From Armatimonadota bacterium (GTDB lineage Bacteria > Armatimonadota > Zipacnadia > UBA1398 > JAKPQA01), in assembly GCA_029547025.1 (NCBI GenBank), contig JAKPQA010000017.1, forward strand, positions 1 through 64,000: a stretch of 64,000 nucleotides of DNA. The letters are read 5' to 3'. The notes under the pieces are model-generated. The model did not search any database. It worked only from the letters and a program-made list of their open reading frames with translations, and was not told the DNA's origin. Made by a program: the position numbers and the translations under genes. Shown here piece after piece: positions 17,596 through 25,305 of the stretch; the stretch's first letter is position 1, and each line of letters opens with the position of its first letter.

Positions 17596-18444
17596 TCAGC
17601 GAGCCACCAGGTCCAGCGAGATGTCGAGTGCGGGAGCGCTGTGGGTGATGGCTCCGCAGGACACCAGGTCGACACCCGTTCGCGCCACCTCAGCGACGGT
17701 CTCCTCGCGGATACCGCCTGAGGCCTCCAGCAGAGCACGTCCGGCGGTCAGCTCCACGGCCTGGCGCATCATGGCGCAGTCCATGTTGTCGAGCATGATG
17801 ACATCGGCGCCAGCCTCAAGAGCCTCACGGAGCTGGCTCAGGCTCTGCACCTCGACCTCGACACGCATGGTGTGCGGGCACAGATCTCTGGCAGCCCGCA
17901 CGGCCGGCCCGATGCCCCCAGCGGCTGCGATGTGGTTGTCCTTGATGAGCACCGCATCGGCGAGATGGAAGCGGTGATTGCTCCCGCCTCCAACACGCAC
18001 GGCATACTTCTGGAGCACGCGGAGGCCCGGGACTGTCTTCCGAGTATCGACGAGCCGCGCGCGCGTGCCCTCGATCAGGAGCCGCATCGTCCGTGTGGCC
18101 GTGGCGACACCAGAGAGCTGCTGCAGGAAGTTAAGTGCCGTGCGCTCGGCCGTGAGGATCGATCGGGCACGGCCGGAAACCTCGGCCAGCCGGTCGCCCG
18201 GCTCGACGAGGTCTCCATCGGCGGCCACCGCCGCGAAACCGAGCGACGGATCCACGCGCAGGAACACGGCCTCAGCGATGCCCAGGCCCGCAACGACGCC
18301 GCGCTGTTTGGCCTGAATGACCGCATCGGCATAGACGGTGGCGGGGACCGTGGCCATGGTGGTTATGTCGCCATGGGCGACGTCTTCCTCGAGAGCCAGG
18401 TCAATCAGGCGGCGGACGGCCGGCAGGCCGGCAATGTCGTTCAC
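17596..18444 (-). CDS. nadC: Nicotinate-nucleotide pyrophosphorylase (carboxylating)
   Basis: This 282-residue enzyme converts quinolinate and PRPP to nicotinate mononucleotide in NAD synthesis. Typical sequences are ALEEDVAHGDITT at the start, TRKTVPGLRVLQKYAVRVGGG...HR in the active site (the RKT arginine and lysine and the GGG..NHR loop), LIKDNH, EVEVQSL and DVIMLDNM. Near the end is EASGGI, which binds phosphate. Length and motifs are normal. It follows nadA by 3 bp and is the last gene of the panD-nadA-nadC unit. Confidence 0.97.
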   Translation of the reverse strand: MNDIAGLPAVRRLIDLALEEDVAHGDITTMATVPATVYADAVIQAKQRGVVAGLGIAEAVFLRVDPSLGFAAVAADGDLVEPGDRLAEVSGRARSILTAERTALNFLQQLSGVATATRTMRLLIEGTRARLVDTRKTVPGLRVLQKYAVRVGGGSNHRFHLADAVLIKDNHIAAAGGIGPAVRAARDLCPHTMRVEVEVQSLSQLREALEAGADVIMLDNMDCAMMRQAVELTAGRALLEASGGIREETVAEVARTGVDLVSCGAITHSAPALDISLDLVAR

Positions 18445-18447
18445 GGC

Positions 18448-19383
18448 TCAGACCAGCTCCAGCATCCGATCGATGGCCCGGTGGGCGCGGCGGGCGATGT
18501 CGTCGGGGACCGTGATACGCGGCGCCAGCGTCTCGAGAGCCGAGAGGACGTTCTCCAGCGTGTTCATCTTCATGTTCGGGCACACGGCCACATACGAGGG
18601 GCAGTAGAAGCGCTTGCCCGGGTTCTCTCGCTCCAGCCGGTAGATGAGCCCGACCTCGGTGGCGATGATGAACTCCTGTGCGTCGGACCGGCCCACGAAG
18701 GAGCATATGCCGGTCGTCGACTCGACCGCGTCGGCCAGATCGACCACGTCGGCACGGCACTCGGGGTGGCAGACGACAACCGCATCGGGATGGTCGTGCT
18801 TCAGCCGCTCAATGTGCTCGGGCAAGATGCGGTGGTGGGTGGGGCAGAACCCCTCGTGCCAGTGCACCTTCTTGTCGGTGAACCGGGCGGCGTACGAAGC
18901 CAGCCAGCGGTCGGGGACGAAGAGGACCTCGTCGGCATCGACGGCCTGCAAGACTCGGACCGCGTTGGCCGACGTACAGCAGTAGTCGGACATGGCCTTG
19001 ATCTCGGCCGAGGAGTTCACATAGGTGATAACGGGCACACCCGGATGCGCCGCCTTGAGGGCTTCCAGCTGCGGCGGAGTGATCATGTCAGCCATGGGGC
19101 AGCCGGACTCGGGCTCAGGAAGAAGCACGATCTTGTCCGGGCACAGAACGGCCGCCGTCTCAGCCATGAAGTGGACGCCGCAGAACACAATGACATCGGC
19201 ATCGGTTCGCGCGGCGTGTTGGCTCAGGCCCAGGCTATCGCCCAGAACGTCTGCGATATCCTGCACCTCGGGTAGTTGATAATTGTGGACGAGTATGATG
19301 GCATTCCGCTGCTGCTTGAACCGCAGGATGCGGTCCGCTAGCAGCGGGTACTCAGCAGCACGGAGCTCCGACGGGAGCCTCAT
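18448..19383 (-). CDS. nadA: Quinolinate synthase
   Basis: This 311-residue iron-sulfur enzyme condenses iminoaspartate with dihydroxyacetone phosphate. The three cluster cysteines are placed as in the family: Cys95 in GCPMADM, the Cys of YCCTSANA near 138, and the Cys of VCPNMKMN near 268. HNYQ, VFCGVHFMAET, YVNSSAEIK and WHEGFCPTHHRI are further family blocks. No nadB (aspartate oxidase) or aspartate dehydrogenase gene is in the window to supply iminoaspartate. It sits between panD and nadC. Confidence 0.97.
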   Translation of the reverse strand: MRLPSELRAAEYPLLADRILRFKQQRNAIILVHNYQLPEVQDIADVLGDSLGLSQHAARTDADVIVFCGVHFMAETAAVLCPDKIVLLPEPESGCPMADMITPPQLEALKAAHPGVPVITYVNSSAEIKAMSDYCCTSANAVRVLQAVDADEVLFVPDRWLASYAARFTDKKVHWHEGFCPTHHRILPEHIERLKHDHPDAVVVCHPECRADVVDLADAVESTTGICSFVGRSDAQEFIIATEVGLIYRLERENPGKRFYCPSYVAVCPNMKMNTLENVLSALETLAPRITVPDDIARRAHRAIDRMLELV

Positions 19384-19413
19384 CGCGTGCGACTCCTTGC
19401 GGGCGCCCCGAAG

Positions 19414-19767
19414 TCACCCGGCGACGGGGCGGTTGGCGGTATCAACGCGGACCACACGGGGCGTGTGAGAGCGGGCCTCGTCCTCCGTGTAGTAGGCAAA
19501 ACTCATGATGATGACCAGGTCGCCTGGGTGTCCGAGCCGGGCCGCTGCCCCATTCAGGCACACGGCTCCCGAACCACGCGGCCCCTCGATGATGTACGTA
19601 TCGAACCGGTCACCCGTGTTCACATTGACGACCTGCACGCGTTCGTGCTCCAGCAGGTCGGCGGCATCCATGAGATCCCGGTCCAGCGTGAGGCTACCCT
19701 CGTAGTGGAGAGCGGCATCCGTGACTGTGGCCCGATGGATCTTCGACTTGCACATTGACCGCAACAT
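19414..19767 (-). CDS. panD: Aspartate 1-decarboxylase proenzyme
   Basis: This 117-residue proenzyme makes beta-alanine for pantothenate. It matches the classical enzyme in length and positions. Lys9 is present, and HYEGS places the self-cleavage between Gly24 and Ser25, which becomes the pyruvoyl group. DTYIIEG carries the tyrosine that helps decarboxylation, and NGAAAR..H.GD lies near the end. It is the first gene of a unit with nadA and nadC; both PanD and the NAD pathway draw on aspartate. Confidence 0.97.
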   Translation of the reverse strand: MLRSMCKSKIHRATVTDAALHYEGSLTLDRDLMDAADLLEHERVQVVNVNTGDRFDTYIIEGPRGSGAVCLNGAAARLGHPGDLVIIMSFAYYTEDEARSHTPRVVRVDTANRPVAG

Positions 19768-20313
19768 GATGACTCCGCTGCCAAATGCCCGGAGACGAAG
19801 AAGGGCCCCATGGGGGCCCCGAACCCTGACTCTCCTAGTGCATCGATTCTACGGGGTGGCCCTCCCCACCGTCAACCCGCTCCCCCAGCCGGACCGCTCC
19901 TGACCGCCCTCTCTGTGGGCAAGCCAGAGGTGCGGACTGAACTCCGTTCACCATGCCATGGCGCCAGCTGCCCACCGTCCGGCCTCATGCGGAACGAAAT
20001 CCCCTCCAAGCGGGTCTCGCGCATGGGCCGGCTGCGTGGTGATGGTACTGCCTCTAGCGTCGCGAACACGACGGCTCCCACGAACGGCTGCCGCTCAGTG
20101 AGGGCCCGCCGCCCCGCCGTCCCGGTTGGTCCGGGCGGGCACAGCAGTAGCCCACGGCTGAAGAGCTGAGCTCGGCGCACCAGTCGGTAGCCGGCAGTCC
20201 ACGGTACGGGGCCGACGACTGGATCGCCCGAGCGGCCGGGGAATCGGGCGCCAACCCGAGTCCCAAGCCCCCGGGCGTTTGCGCCGTGGCGGGAATCCCC
20301 GACCAGTGCGAGC
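19768..20313. other. Intergenic region upstream of panD and nikR
   Basis: About 550 bp with no gene I can support. It holds the hairpin at 19803-19819 near panD and ends at the candidate NikR operator. The middle (about 19860-20290) shows no clear signal by eye, only GC-rich sequence without coding character. Confidence 0.6.
19803..19819 (-). promoter_or_regulatory. Hairpin in the panD leader
   Basis: GGGCCCC and GGGGCCC pair perfectly around a 3-nt loop, 36 bp upstream of the panD start. On the panD strand the stem is followed by TTCTTCGTCT. It could be a weak attenuator or simply an upstream stop for readthrough transcription. Confidence 0.4.
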
Positions 20314-20341
20314 GTAGCACCCTGGCGCAATTCCGTGCTAC
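20314..20341 (+). promoter_or_regulatory. Candidate NikR operator
   Basis: GTAGCAC-N14-GTGCTAC is a perfect inverted repeat with a total span of 28 bp. That is the same span as the E. coli NikR site (GTATGA-N16-TCATAC), and the half-sites resemble the GTGTTAC-type sites described for other NikR proteins. Outer bases extend the symmetry (CGAG / CTGG). It ends 9 bp before the nikR start codon, which fits autoregulation of the whole nikR-transporter unit by nickel. Confidence 0.65.
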
Positions 20342-20350
20342 ACTGGGCAC

Positions 20351-20770
20351 ATGGATGAGGGACTGCAGCGCTTCGGTGTCTCGATGGACTCTCGGCTGCT
20401 CAGCGCCTTCGACGACCGGATCCAGGCGGCAGGCTACACCAACCGGTCGGAGGCGCTCCGCGACATGGTGCGCGACTACCTGGTCGAGCATGAATGGCGC
20501 TCGGATGAGGATGTGGTCGGCACCGTGACCCTCGTCTATGACCACCACAAGCGCGAGCTCGAGCAAAGGCTGGTCGAGATGCAGCACGACCACACGGATG
20601 CCGTGATCTGCAGCACCCACGTCCACCTCGACCACGACCACTGCCTCGAAGTCATCATCTTGCGGGGCAAGGCGAGGGAGATTCGGGCCATCGCGGAGCG
20701 TTTGGTGGGCACGAAGGGCGTCAAGCATGGCCGGCTCACTTGCACGACCACCGGCCGCTCCCTCGCATAG
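20351..20770 (+). CDS. nikR: Nickel-responsive transcriptional regulator NikR
   Basis: This 139-residue protein has an N-terminal ribbon-helix-helix DNA-binding domain (RFGVSMDSRLL...YTNRSEALRDM) and a C-terminal ACT-like nickel domain. The nickel ligands are in place: His79 in MQHD, and His90, His92 and Cys98 in STHVHLDHDHC. It represses nickel uptake genes when nickel is bound. There is no ribosome site before the ATG, and a TACACT box ends only 6 bp upstream, so the message may be leaderless. It is followed by an ECF nickel/cobalt transporter. Confidence 0.95.
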   Translation: MDEGLQRFGVSMDSRLLSAFDDRIQAAGYTNRSEALRDMVRDYLVEHEWRSDEDVVGTVTLVYDHHKRELEQRLVEMQHDHTDAVICSTHVHLDHDHCLEVIILRGKAREIRAIAERLVGTKGVKHGRLTCTTTGRSLA

Positions 20771-20791
20771 CCCGAACGGAGGTCATCGCAC

Positions 20792-21433
20792 TTGCACATG
20801 CCCGACCGAGTGCTCGACCCGGCCGTCTGGGTGGCGGCCGATGTCACGGCTGCGAGCCTGGTCGGGCTGACCGTGCGCCGGATGCGGACACGCCTGGAAC
20901 CCAGCGACGTGCCGCTGATGGGTGTCATGGCCGCGTTCATCTTCGCCGCCCAGATGGTGAACTTCCCCGTGGCCGCCGGTGTGAGCGGCCATCTGGTCGG
21001 CGCGGCCCTGGCGGGCATCCTGCTCGGGCTCGGGCCGGCCGTGCTGATCATCACCACGGTGCTTCTCGTACAGTGCTTCCTCTACCAGGATGGTGGCGTG
21101 TTGGCCCTGGGTGCCAACGTGCTGAACATGGCATTAGTGGGGCCAGCTGTCGGCGTGGGGGTCTATGCCGCACTCAGCCGGGGCGTGGGCACTCGGCCGC
21201 GGCACGTGGCTGCCGCCTTCATCGCCGCGTGGGCCGCCGTGGTGGCCGGGGCCTTGGCCGTGTCGATCGAGCTGGTTCTCTCGGGGTATGACTGGCGTCT
21301 GGTGGTCGTGCCCGCCGTCGGCTGGCACGCGCTCATCGGTGTGGGCGAGGGAGCCGTGACCGTGGCGGCGCTCCGGCTGGTGTGGCGCACCCGGCCCGAC
21401 CTGGCTCCCGCGCGAGGCGAGGTGGCCGCATGA
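20792..21433 (+). CDS. nikM: ECF transporter substrate-binding membrane protein, CbiM/NikM
   Basis: This 213-residue membrane protein binds Ni2+ or Co2+ in an energy-coupling-factor transporter. In this family the N-terminal Met-His itself holds the metal (MHxPDG). Only the TTG at 20792 gives M-H-M-P-D, and it has GGAGG nine bases upstream, so I take this unusual start codon. The conserved AAFIFAAQMVNFPV...G.SGHL.G segment and six or seven membrane helices follow. Nickel rather than cobalt is inferred from nikR next door. It overlaps the next gene by 4 bp (ATGA). Confidence 0.93.
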   Translation: MHMPDRVLDPAVWVAADVTAASLVGLTVRRMRTRLEPSDVPLMGVMAAFIFAAQMVNFPVAAGVSGHLVGAALAGILLGLGPAVLIITTVLLVQCFLYQDGGVLALGANVLNMALVGPAVGVGVYAALSRGVGTRPRHVAAAFIAAWAAVVAGALAVSIELVLSGYDWRLVVVPAVGWHALIGVGEGAVTVAALRLVWRTRPDLAPARGEVAA

Positions 21434-21744
21434 GGTCCGTGCTGTGGACCGTTCTCGGTGTATGTCTTGCGTGCGCCATCGCCCTGGGGCTCGCGCCGTT
21501 CGCATCGGAGTCGCCGGACGGTCTCGAGACCGTGGCCAAGGGCGCAGGCTTCGCGGAGCGATTCGAAGCACCACCCACGGTCGCCTCGCCCATGCCGGAC
21601 TACACCGTTCCGGCGGTGCAGAACGAGCGAATCGGCACCGGCCTGGCGGGCCTGATTGGTGCGCTCGCCACGGCCGCGATTGTGGCGGCTGTCGGCTGGC
21701 TGCTCGCCGGCCGACGACCGCCCGGGAGCCCCAGGCGTGACTAG
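21430..21744 (+). CDS. nikN: PDGLE-domain small subunit of the nickel/cobalt ECF transporter
   Basis: This 104-residue protein has an N-terminal membrane helix (about 5-25), the signature SPDGLE that names the domain, and a second helix near 68-92 ending in a basic tail. PDGLE proteins take the place of CbiN as the small extra subunit needed for metal uptake. The ATG overlaps the nikM stop, and a GTG of the next gene overlaps its own end, so all are translationally coupled. Confidence 0.88.
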   Translation: MRSVLWTVLGVCLACAIALGLAPFASESPDGLETVAKGAGFAERFEAPPTVASPMPDYTVPAVQNERIGTGLAGLIGALATAAIVAAVGWLLAGRRPPGSPRRD

Positions 21745-22486
21745 GCCGCCGTCGCGTCCGTCCCTGGTCCGTGATATGGACGTCCGCGCCAAGCTGGTCT
21801 GCATGTTCACCTACGTTCTGTGCGTCGTGCTGCTTCCCACCGGAGCGTGGGCTCGGTTCGGCGCTTTGGCGGTGCTGCTCGGATGCACCGGCGCAGCCGC
21901 ACGGGTACCCGCCTCCTTCGTCCTGTCCCGGCTCGGGCTGCTGCTGCCCGTGATCGTGCTCGCCACCGCCTCGGCGTGGTTGTCTCCGGTCTTGGGACCC
22001 AGCGATGCCGTCTGGGTGCCCGGCATCGAGCGTATGCTCTCGGGTCACGCGTTGGCGCGCTACGGCTCGGTTCTGGCCGGGGCAGCTCTGAGTCTGGCCT
22101 GTGTGGCGTCGGTGCTCTACACCAGCGGTTTCGAGAGCCTCGTCTGGGGCCTGGGACGGCTGGGCGTGCCTCGCGTCCTGGTTGCACTGGTCTTCCTGAG
22201 TGTGCGATACCTCGACGTGCTCACCGATGAGGCGAGACGGATGGTGCGTGCCCGCGACTCGCGAGGCCGACCCCCTCGGGTTGCCGCCCGCGCGCGCGTC
22301 GCGGGAGCCATGGTGGGCTCGCTCTTCATCCGGAGCACGGAACGAGCGGAACGAGTGGGCCATGCCATGAGCGCCCGCGGCTACACCGGCGACCTGCCCC
22401 TGGTACGGCGATCGTCCCTGGCGGCAGCGCACGTGGCTTGGGCCACGGCCTTCTGCGCCATCTCCGTCGCCGTGACGTGGATGTGA
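21737..22486 (+). CDS. nikQ: ECF transporter transmembrane protein, CbiQ/NikQ
   Basis: This 249-residue T-component has about five membrane helices and the two cytoplasmic coupling motifs with the Ala-Arg-Gly pattern (ARDSRGRPP and ERAERVGHAMSARGY) that touch the ATPase. I chose GTG 21737, which overlaps the end of the PDGLE gene by 8 bp. The frame continues upstream, but only through the preceding gene. It is followed after 6 bp by the ATPase gene. Confidence 0.9.
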   Translation: MTRPPSRPSLVRDMDVRAKLVCMFTYVLCVVLLPTGAWARFGALAVLLGCTGAAARVPASFVLSRLGLLLPVIVLATASAWLSPVLGPSDAVWVPGIERMLSGHALARYGSVLAGAALSLACVASVLYTSGFESLVWGLGRLGVPRVLVALVFLSVRYLDVLTDEARRMVRARDSRGRPPRVAARARVAGAMVGSLFIRSTERAERVGHAMSARGYTGDLPLVRRSSLAAAHVAWATAFCAISVAVTWM

Positions 22487-22492
22487 TCGAAG

Positions 22493-23200
22493 GTGCCCCT
22501 CCTCGAGATCCGCGACCTCACCTATACATACCCAACCGGAATCCCGGCCCTCCGAGGTGTGTCGTTCGCGATCGACGCTGGTGACGCGGTCGGTCTGCTG
22601 GGCCCAAACGGTGCGGGGAAGTCGACACTCATCCTGCACCTGAACGGGATCCTGCCCAGCGAAGGGCGCGTAAGGGTCCACGGCGAGCCGATCACCAAAG
22701 CGAACTTGGTGCAGGTGCGCCGGAGCGTAGGCCTCGTCTTCCAGAACCCCGACGATCAGCTCTTCATGCCCACCGTGTTCGACGACGTGGCCTTCGGGCC
22801 ACTGAACCTGGGCCTGGGAGAGACCGAGGTCCGGGAGCGCGTGGCCCGGGCACTGGAGGCTGTCGGTATGGCGGGTCTCGAGGACCGACCTCCCTACCAC
22901 CTGAGCACGGGCCAGAAGAAGCGGGTGGCTCTGGCCACGGTGCTCGTGCTCGATGCCGAAATCCTGGTGCTCGATGAACCCACCAGCGGACTCGATCCCC
23001 GGGGCCGGCGCGAGTTCATGAACCTCCTGAAGGAGCTGCCCTGCGCCAAACTGGTGGCCACCCACGACCTGGCACTGGCCGCCGAACTGTGCACCCGAGT
23101 CGTGATCCTCGACGAGGGTATGGTTGTGGCTCAGGGACCGGCGGAGGAGATCCTGTGCGACACCGCGCTCCTCGAGGCCCACGGGCTGAGTGGACGATAG
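22493..23200 (+). CDS. nikO: ECF transporter ATPase, CbiO/NikO
   Basis: This 235-residue ABC ATPase has Walker A GPNGAGKST (37-45), the Q-loop VFQNPDDQLF typical of ECF ATPases, the signature LSTGQKKR near 137, Walker B VLVLDEPTSGLD near 160, and a switch His in ATHD. It powers metal uptake by nikMNQ. GTG start. It is the last gene of the unit. Confidence 0.95.
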   Translation: MPLLEIRDLTYTYPTGIPALRGVSFAIDAGDAVGLLGPNGAGKSTLILHLNGILPSEGRVRVHGEPITKANLVQVRRSVGLVFQNPDDQLFMPTVFDDVAFGPLNLGLGETEVRERVARALEAVGMAGLEDRPPYHLSTGQKKRVALATVLVLDAEILVLDEPTSGLDPRGRREFMNLLKELPCAKLVATHDLALAAELCTRVVILDEGMVVAQGPAEEILCDTALLEAHGLSGR

Positions 23201-23512
23201 CAGTCGGGGCTCGTGCGGGGCTGACCGTCCCCCCCTACTCCATTGGCGGCAACTCAGGGCTCCAGCGACCCATGGGCTTGGCTGCGGAGGGGCGCCATGG
23301 GGGGAACCACGCGGGCTGTGCGTGGTGGGCCCCCAACGCGCCCGCAGTCGCGAGTGTCGGTCTCCGGCCGACCCGGGTCCTTCGACAGGCTCGGGACAGG
23401 GGCCCCGCGCCCTCCGGGCGCACCCCTGTGCGGCCTCTCCGCAAGACAGGGCAGTGCGGTGTACGGGTTTTTCGCGCACCGCCCAGCCCCAAGTTACCGC
23501 CAATGCCGCCGC
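23201..23512. other. Intergenic region between nikO and the glycoside hydrolase gene
   Basis: This 312-bp convergent spacer has no gene. It carries the second copy of the dispersed 14-mer (23381-23394, reverse orientation). No strong terminator was seen. Confidence 0.6.
23381..23394 (-). repeat. Dispersed 14-bp repeat, copy 2
   Basis: TTCGACAGGCTCGG is the exact reverse complement of 16727-16740. Like the first copy it is in a non-coding spacer. Confidence 0.6.
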
Positions 23513-25303
23513 CTACTCGTACCGCACGTCGTCCACGTAGAACCGCACCGGCACGCCCTGGCCGACCACGACGAAGTAGAACCCCGTCTTAATGCACTGC
23601 AGCTCACGACCGGTCAGGTCGATGGCGAACTGCTGCCACCCCATGGTGAGTGTGACTTCGACTTCGCCGCGAGCGGAGTCGGGGAAGGCCTTATCCTCGC
23701 CCAGCAGCCCGAGACCGAACTTCAAACGCTCGCCACCTTCAGCGCCGCGAGCCATCCACACGAGCCGATGCGCCCCGGTCAGGTCGTACCCCCCCGCCGC
23801 GTCGCCCCAGTCGTTGGGTGGGTCTTGCCACACGACGCCCGCCCAGCCGTCCGCCTTGTCGAAGGCCACCCCAAGGCAAGTGCCTCCCGCCGCTGGCGTC
23901 TCGGCACACTCCAAGTCCAGTGCGAGCGACGTCGTGTCGCCCATCCAGCCCGATGCCGCGAAGGGCTCGCCGGGTGCGTCGTCCCCGTAGACAACCAAGG
24001 GGAGTGCGGCCGGCCGGCCCGCCGCGATCTTGCCGGGCACGCGGACTCGGAATGGCAGGTTCGCCGTGGCGGCGCCGCCCTGCCCGTCCCGCACGGTGAC
24101 ATAGAGCCGGTAAGCGCCCTCCTGATCCGGCGCGCGCGCTTCGGCACCTGTCAGCGACGAGGCGACCAACGTCTCGGGCAGGCTCGGCGGCACCGCCTCG
24201 GCATCGCCTCCCGTGCCGTAGGCACCGGGCTCCGCCATGACCGACCACTCGGCTTCGAGCGGGTCGCCCTCCGGGTCGGAGGCAGCCAGGGACGCCCCGA
24301 ACGTGTCGCCCGGGGCGAGCTGTGCTTCAGTCTCGGCCACGAGGGATGCAATGGCCGGGCAGCGATTCGCCGGGGGCTGGCCCGACCACGCCTCGGACAG
24401 CACGTCAGCCGCGGCCAACCGCGAGCCGTCCGGCAGCAGCATCCCGAACCACGTCGGCGTCGCCTCTTGCTTCCAGCCCCACAGGAAGGCATACGACCCC
24501 AGGCACAGCTCCGGGCTGGCCTGTTGTGCCTCGAGTGCCCGCCGATACTGCTCGGCCTTCGCCGTGCTCGTTGCCTCGATGGGCGCTCCCCAGGGCGTCT
24601 TGGGCGACTCCCACCGGCCGAGGGGGCCGTATTCGGTGACGATGAATGGCTTGGTTCCGCCAGCAGCGCGGTACCGCTCCGGCAGCGTCGGCGCGCCCCC
24701 GTAGGAGTTCATGCCAACGATATCGATGCTCGGGCAGTGCTCATGCAGAAGGCGGACTTTCACCTCGGAGCAATCACTGATGACGGTCATGGTCGGGTGG
24801 TTCGGGTCCAGCTCCTTCGCCATGGCCGCGATCTCGTTGACATGCTGCCAGATGGCAACGTTGCGCCCCTCGGCCTCCATCTCGTTGCCGATACCCCACA
24901 GGAGCACTGCCGGATGATCGCGGAAGCGCAGAATCGCCTCCCGGCAGGCCTCGAGCTGGCCGACGACCTGCTGGGGCTCATCGTAGCGGAAGCCGTGGCG
25001 CTCGTGGCCAAGCCACAGGCCAACCGCAACCGTAAGGCCGTGCGCCGCCGCCTCGTCCAGCAGTGCGGGAAGCGAGTCACTGACCCCCCAGGTGCGGATC
25101 GAGTTGGCGCCGATGCGGGCGGCCAGGCCGAGGTGGACCTCGCCTGCCACGCCCCGGACTGGGTAGGGCGCTCCCTCGCGCATGAGCTGCCAACCCGCGG
25201 CCGGCCTCTCCAGCGTCACCGGCACTGGCGCGGCAGAAACGCCACCGCCCGAGAGCGCAGCCATGGCAAGGAGCACCTTGGCGCATAGGCGACAGCCGCC
25301 CAT
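23513..25303 (-). CDS. Exported glycoside hydrolase, GH2-like TIM barrel with C-terminal binding domains
   Basis: About 596 residues. The signal peptide (MGGCRLCAKVLLAMAALSGG..SAA) is followed by a TIM barrel of the GH2 catalytic type. ANSIRTWG gives strand 1-2, LLWGIGNEMEAE carries the acid/base Glu near 139, and IVTEYGPLG carries the nucleophile Glu near 222. After residue ~350 come a cadherin/PKD-like segment and a C-terminal beta-sandwich (LV.YGDD...) like a carbohydrate-binding module. The ATG at 25303 has GGAGGAG six bases upstream. It starts 2 bp after the esterase gene, so both are one unit. The target glycan is unknown. Confidence 0.8.
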   Translation of the reverse strand: MGGCRLCAKVLLAMAALSGGGVSAAPVPVTLERPAAGWQLMREGAPYPVRGVAGEVHLGLAARIGANSIRTWGVSDSLPALLDEAAAHGLTVAVGLWLGHERHGFRYDEPQQVVGQLEACREAILRFRDHPAVLLWGIGNEMEAEGRNVAIWQHVNEIAAMAKELDPNHPTMTVISDCSEVKVRLLHEHCPSIDIVGMNSYGGAPTLPERYRAAGGTKPFIVTEYGPLGRWESPKTPWGAPIEATSTAKAEQYRRALEAQQASPELCLGSYAFLWGWKQEATPTWFGMLLPDGSRLAAADVLSEAWSGQPPANRCPAIASLVAETEAQLAPGDTFGASLAASDPEGDPLEAEWSVMAEPGAYGTGGDAEAVPPSLPETLVASSLTGAEARAPDQEGAYRLYVTVRDGQGGAATANLPFRVRVPGKIAAGRPAALPLVVYGDDAPGEPFAASGWMGDTTSLALDLECAETPAAGGTCLGVAFDKADGWAGVVWQDPPNDWGDAAGGYDLTGAHRLVWMARGAEGGERLKFGLGLLGEDKAFPDSARGEVEVTLTMGWQQFAIDLTGRELQCIKTGFYFVVVGQGVPVRFYVDDVRYE

Positions 25304-25305
25304 GG

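Noticed and set aside
19860-20290. Short frames in the panD-nikR spacer as genes
   Set aside because: They have no ribosome sites, no recognisable motif and are rich in Arg/Pro/Gly as expected of GC-rich noncoding DNA.
21134-25288. Long open frames antisense to nikM-nikO (minus strand) and to the glycoside hydrolase (plus strand), 600-800 codons
   Set aside because: They mirror genes with clear family motifs, and high third-position GC leaves the antisense frames open. Their translations are Arg/Pro/Gly/His-rich and resemble no family.
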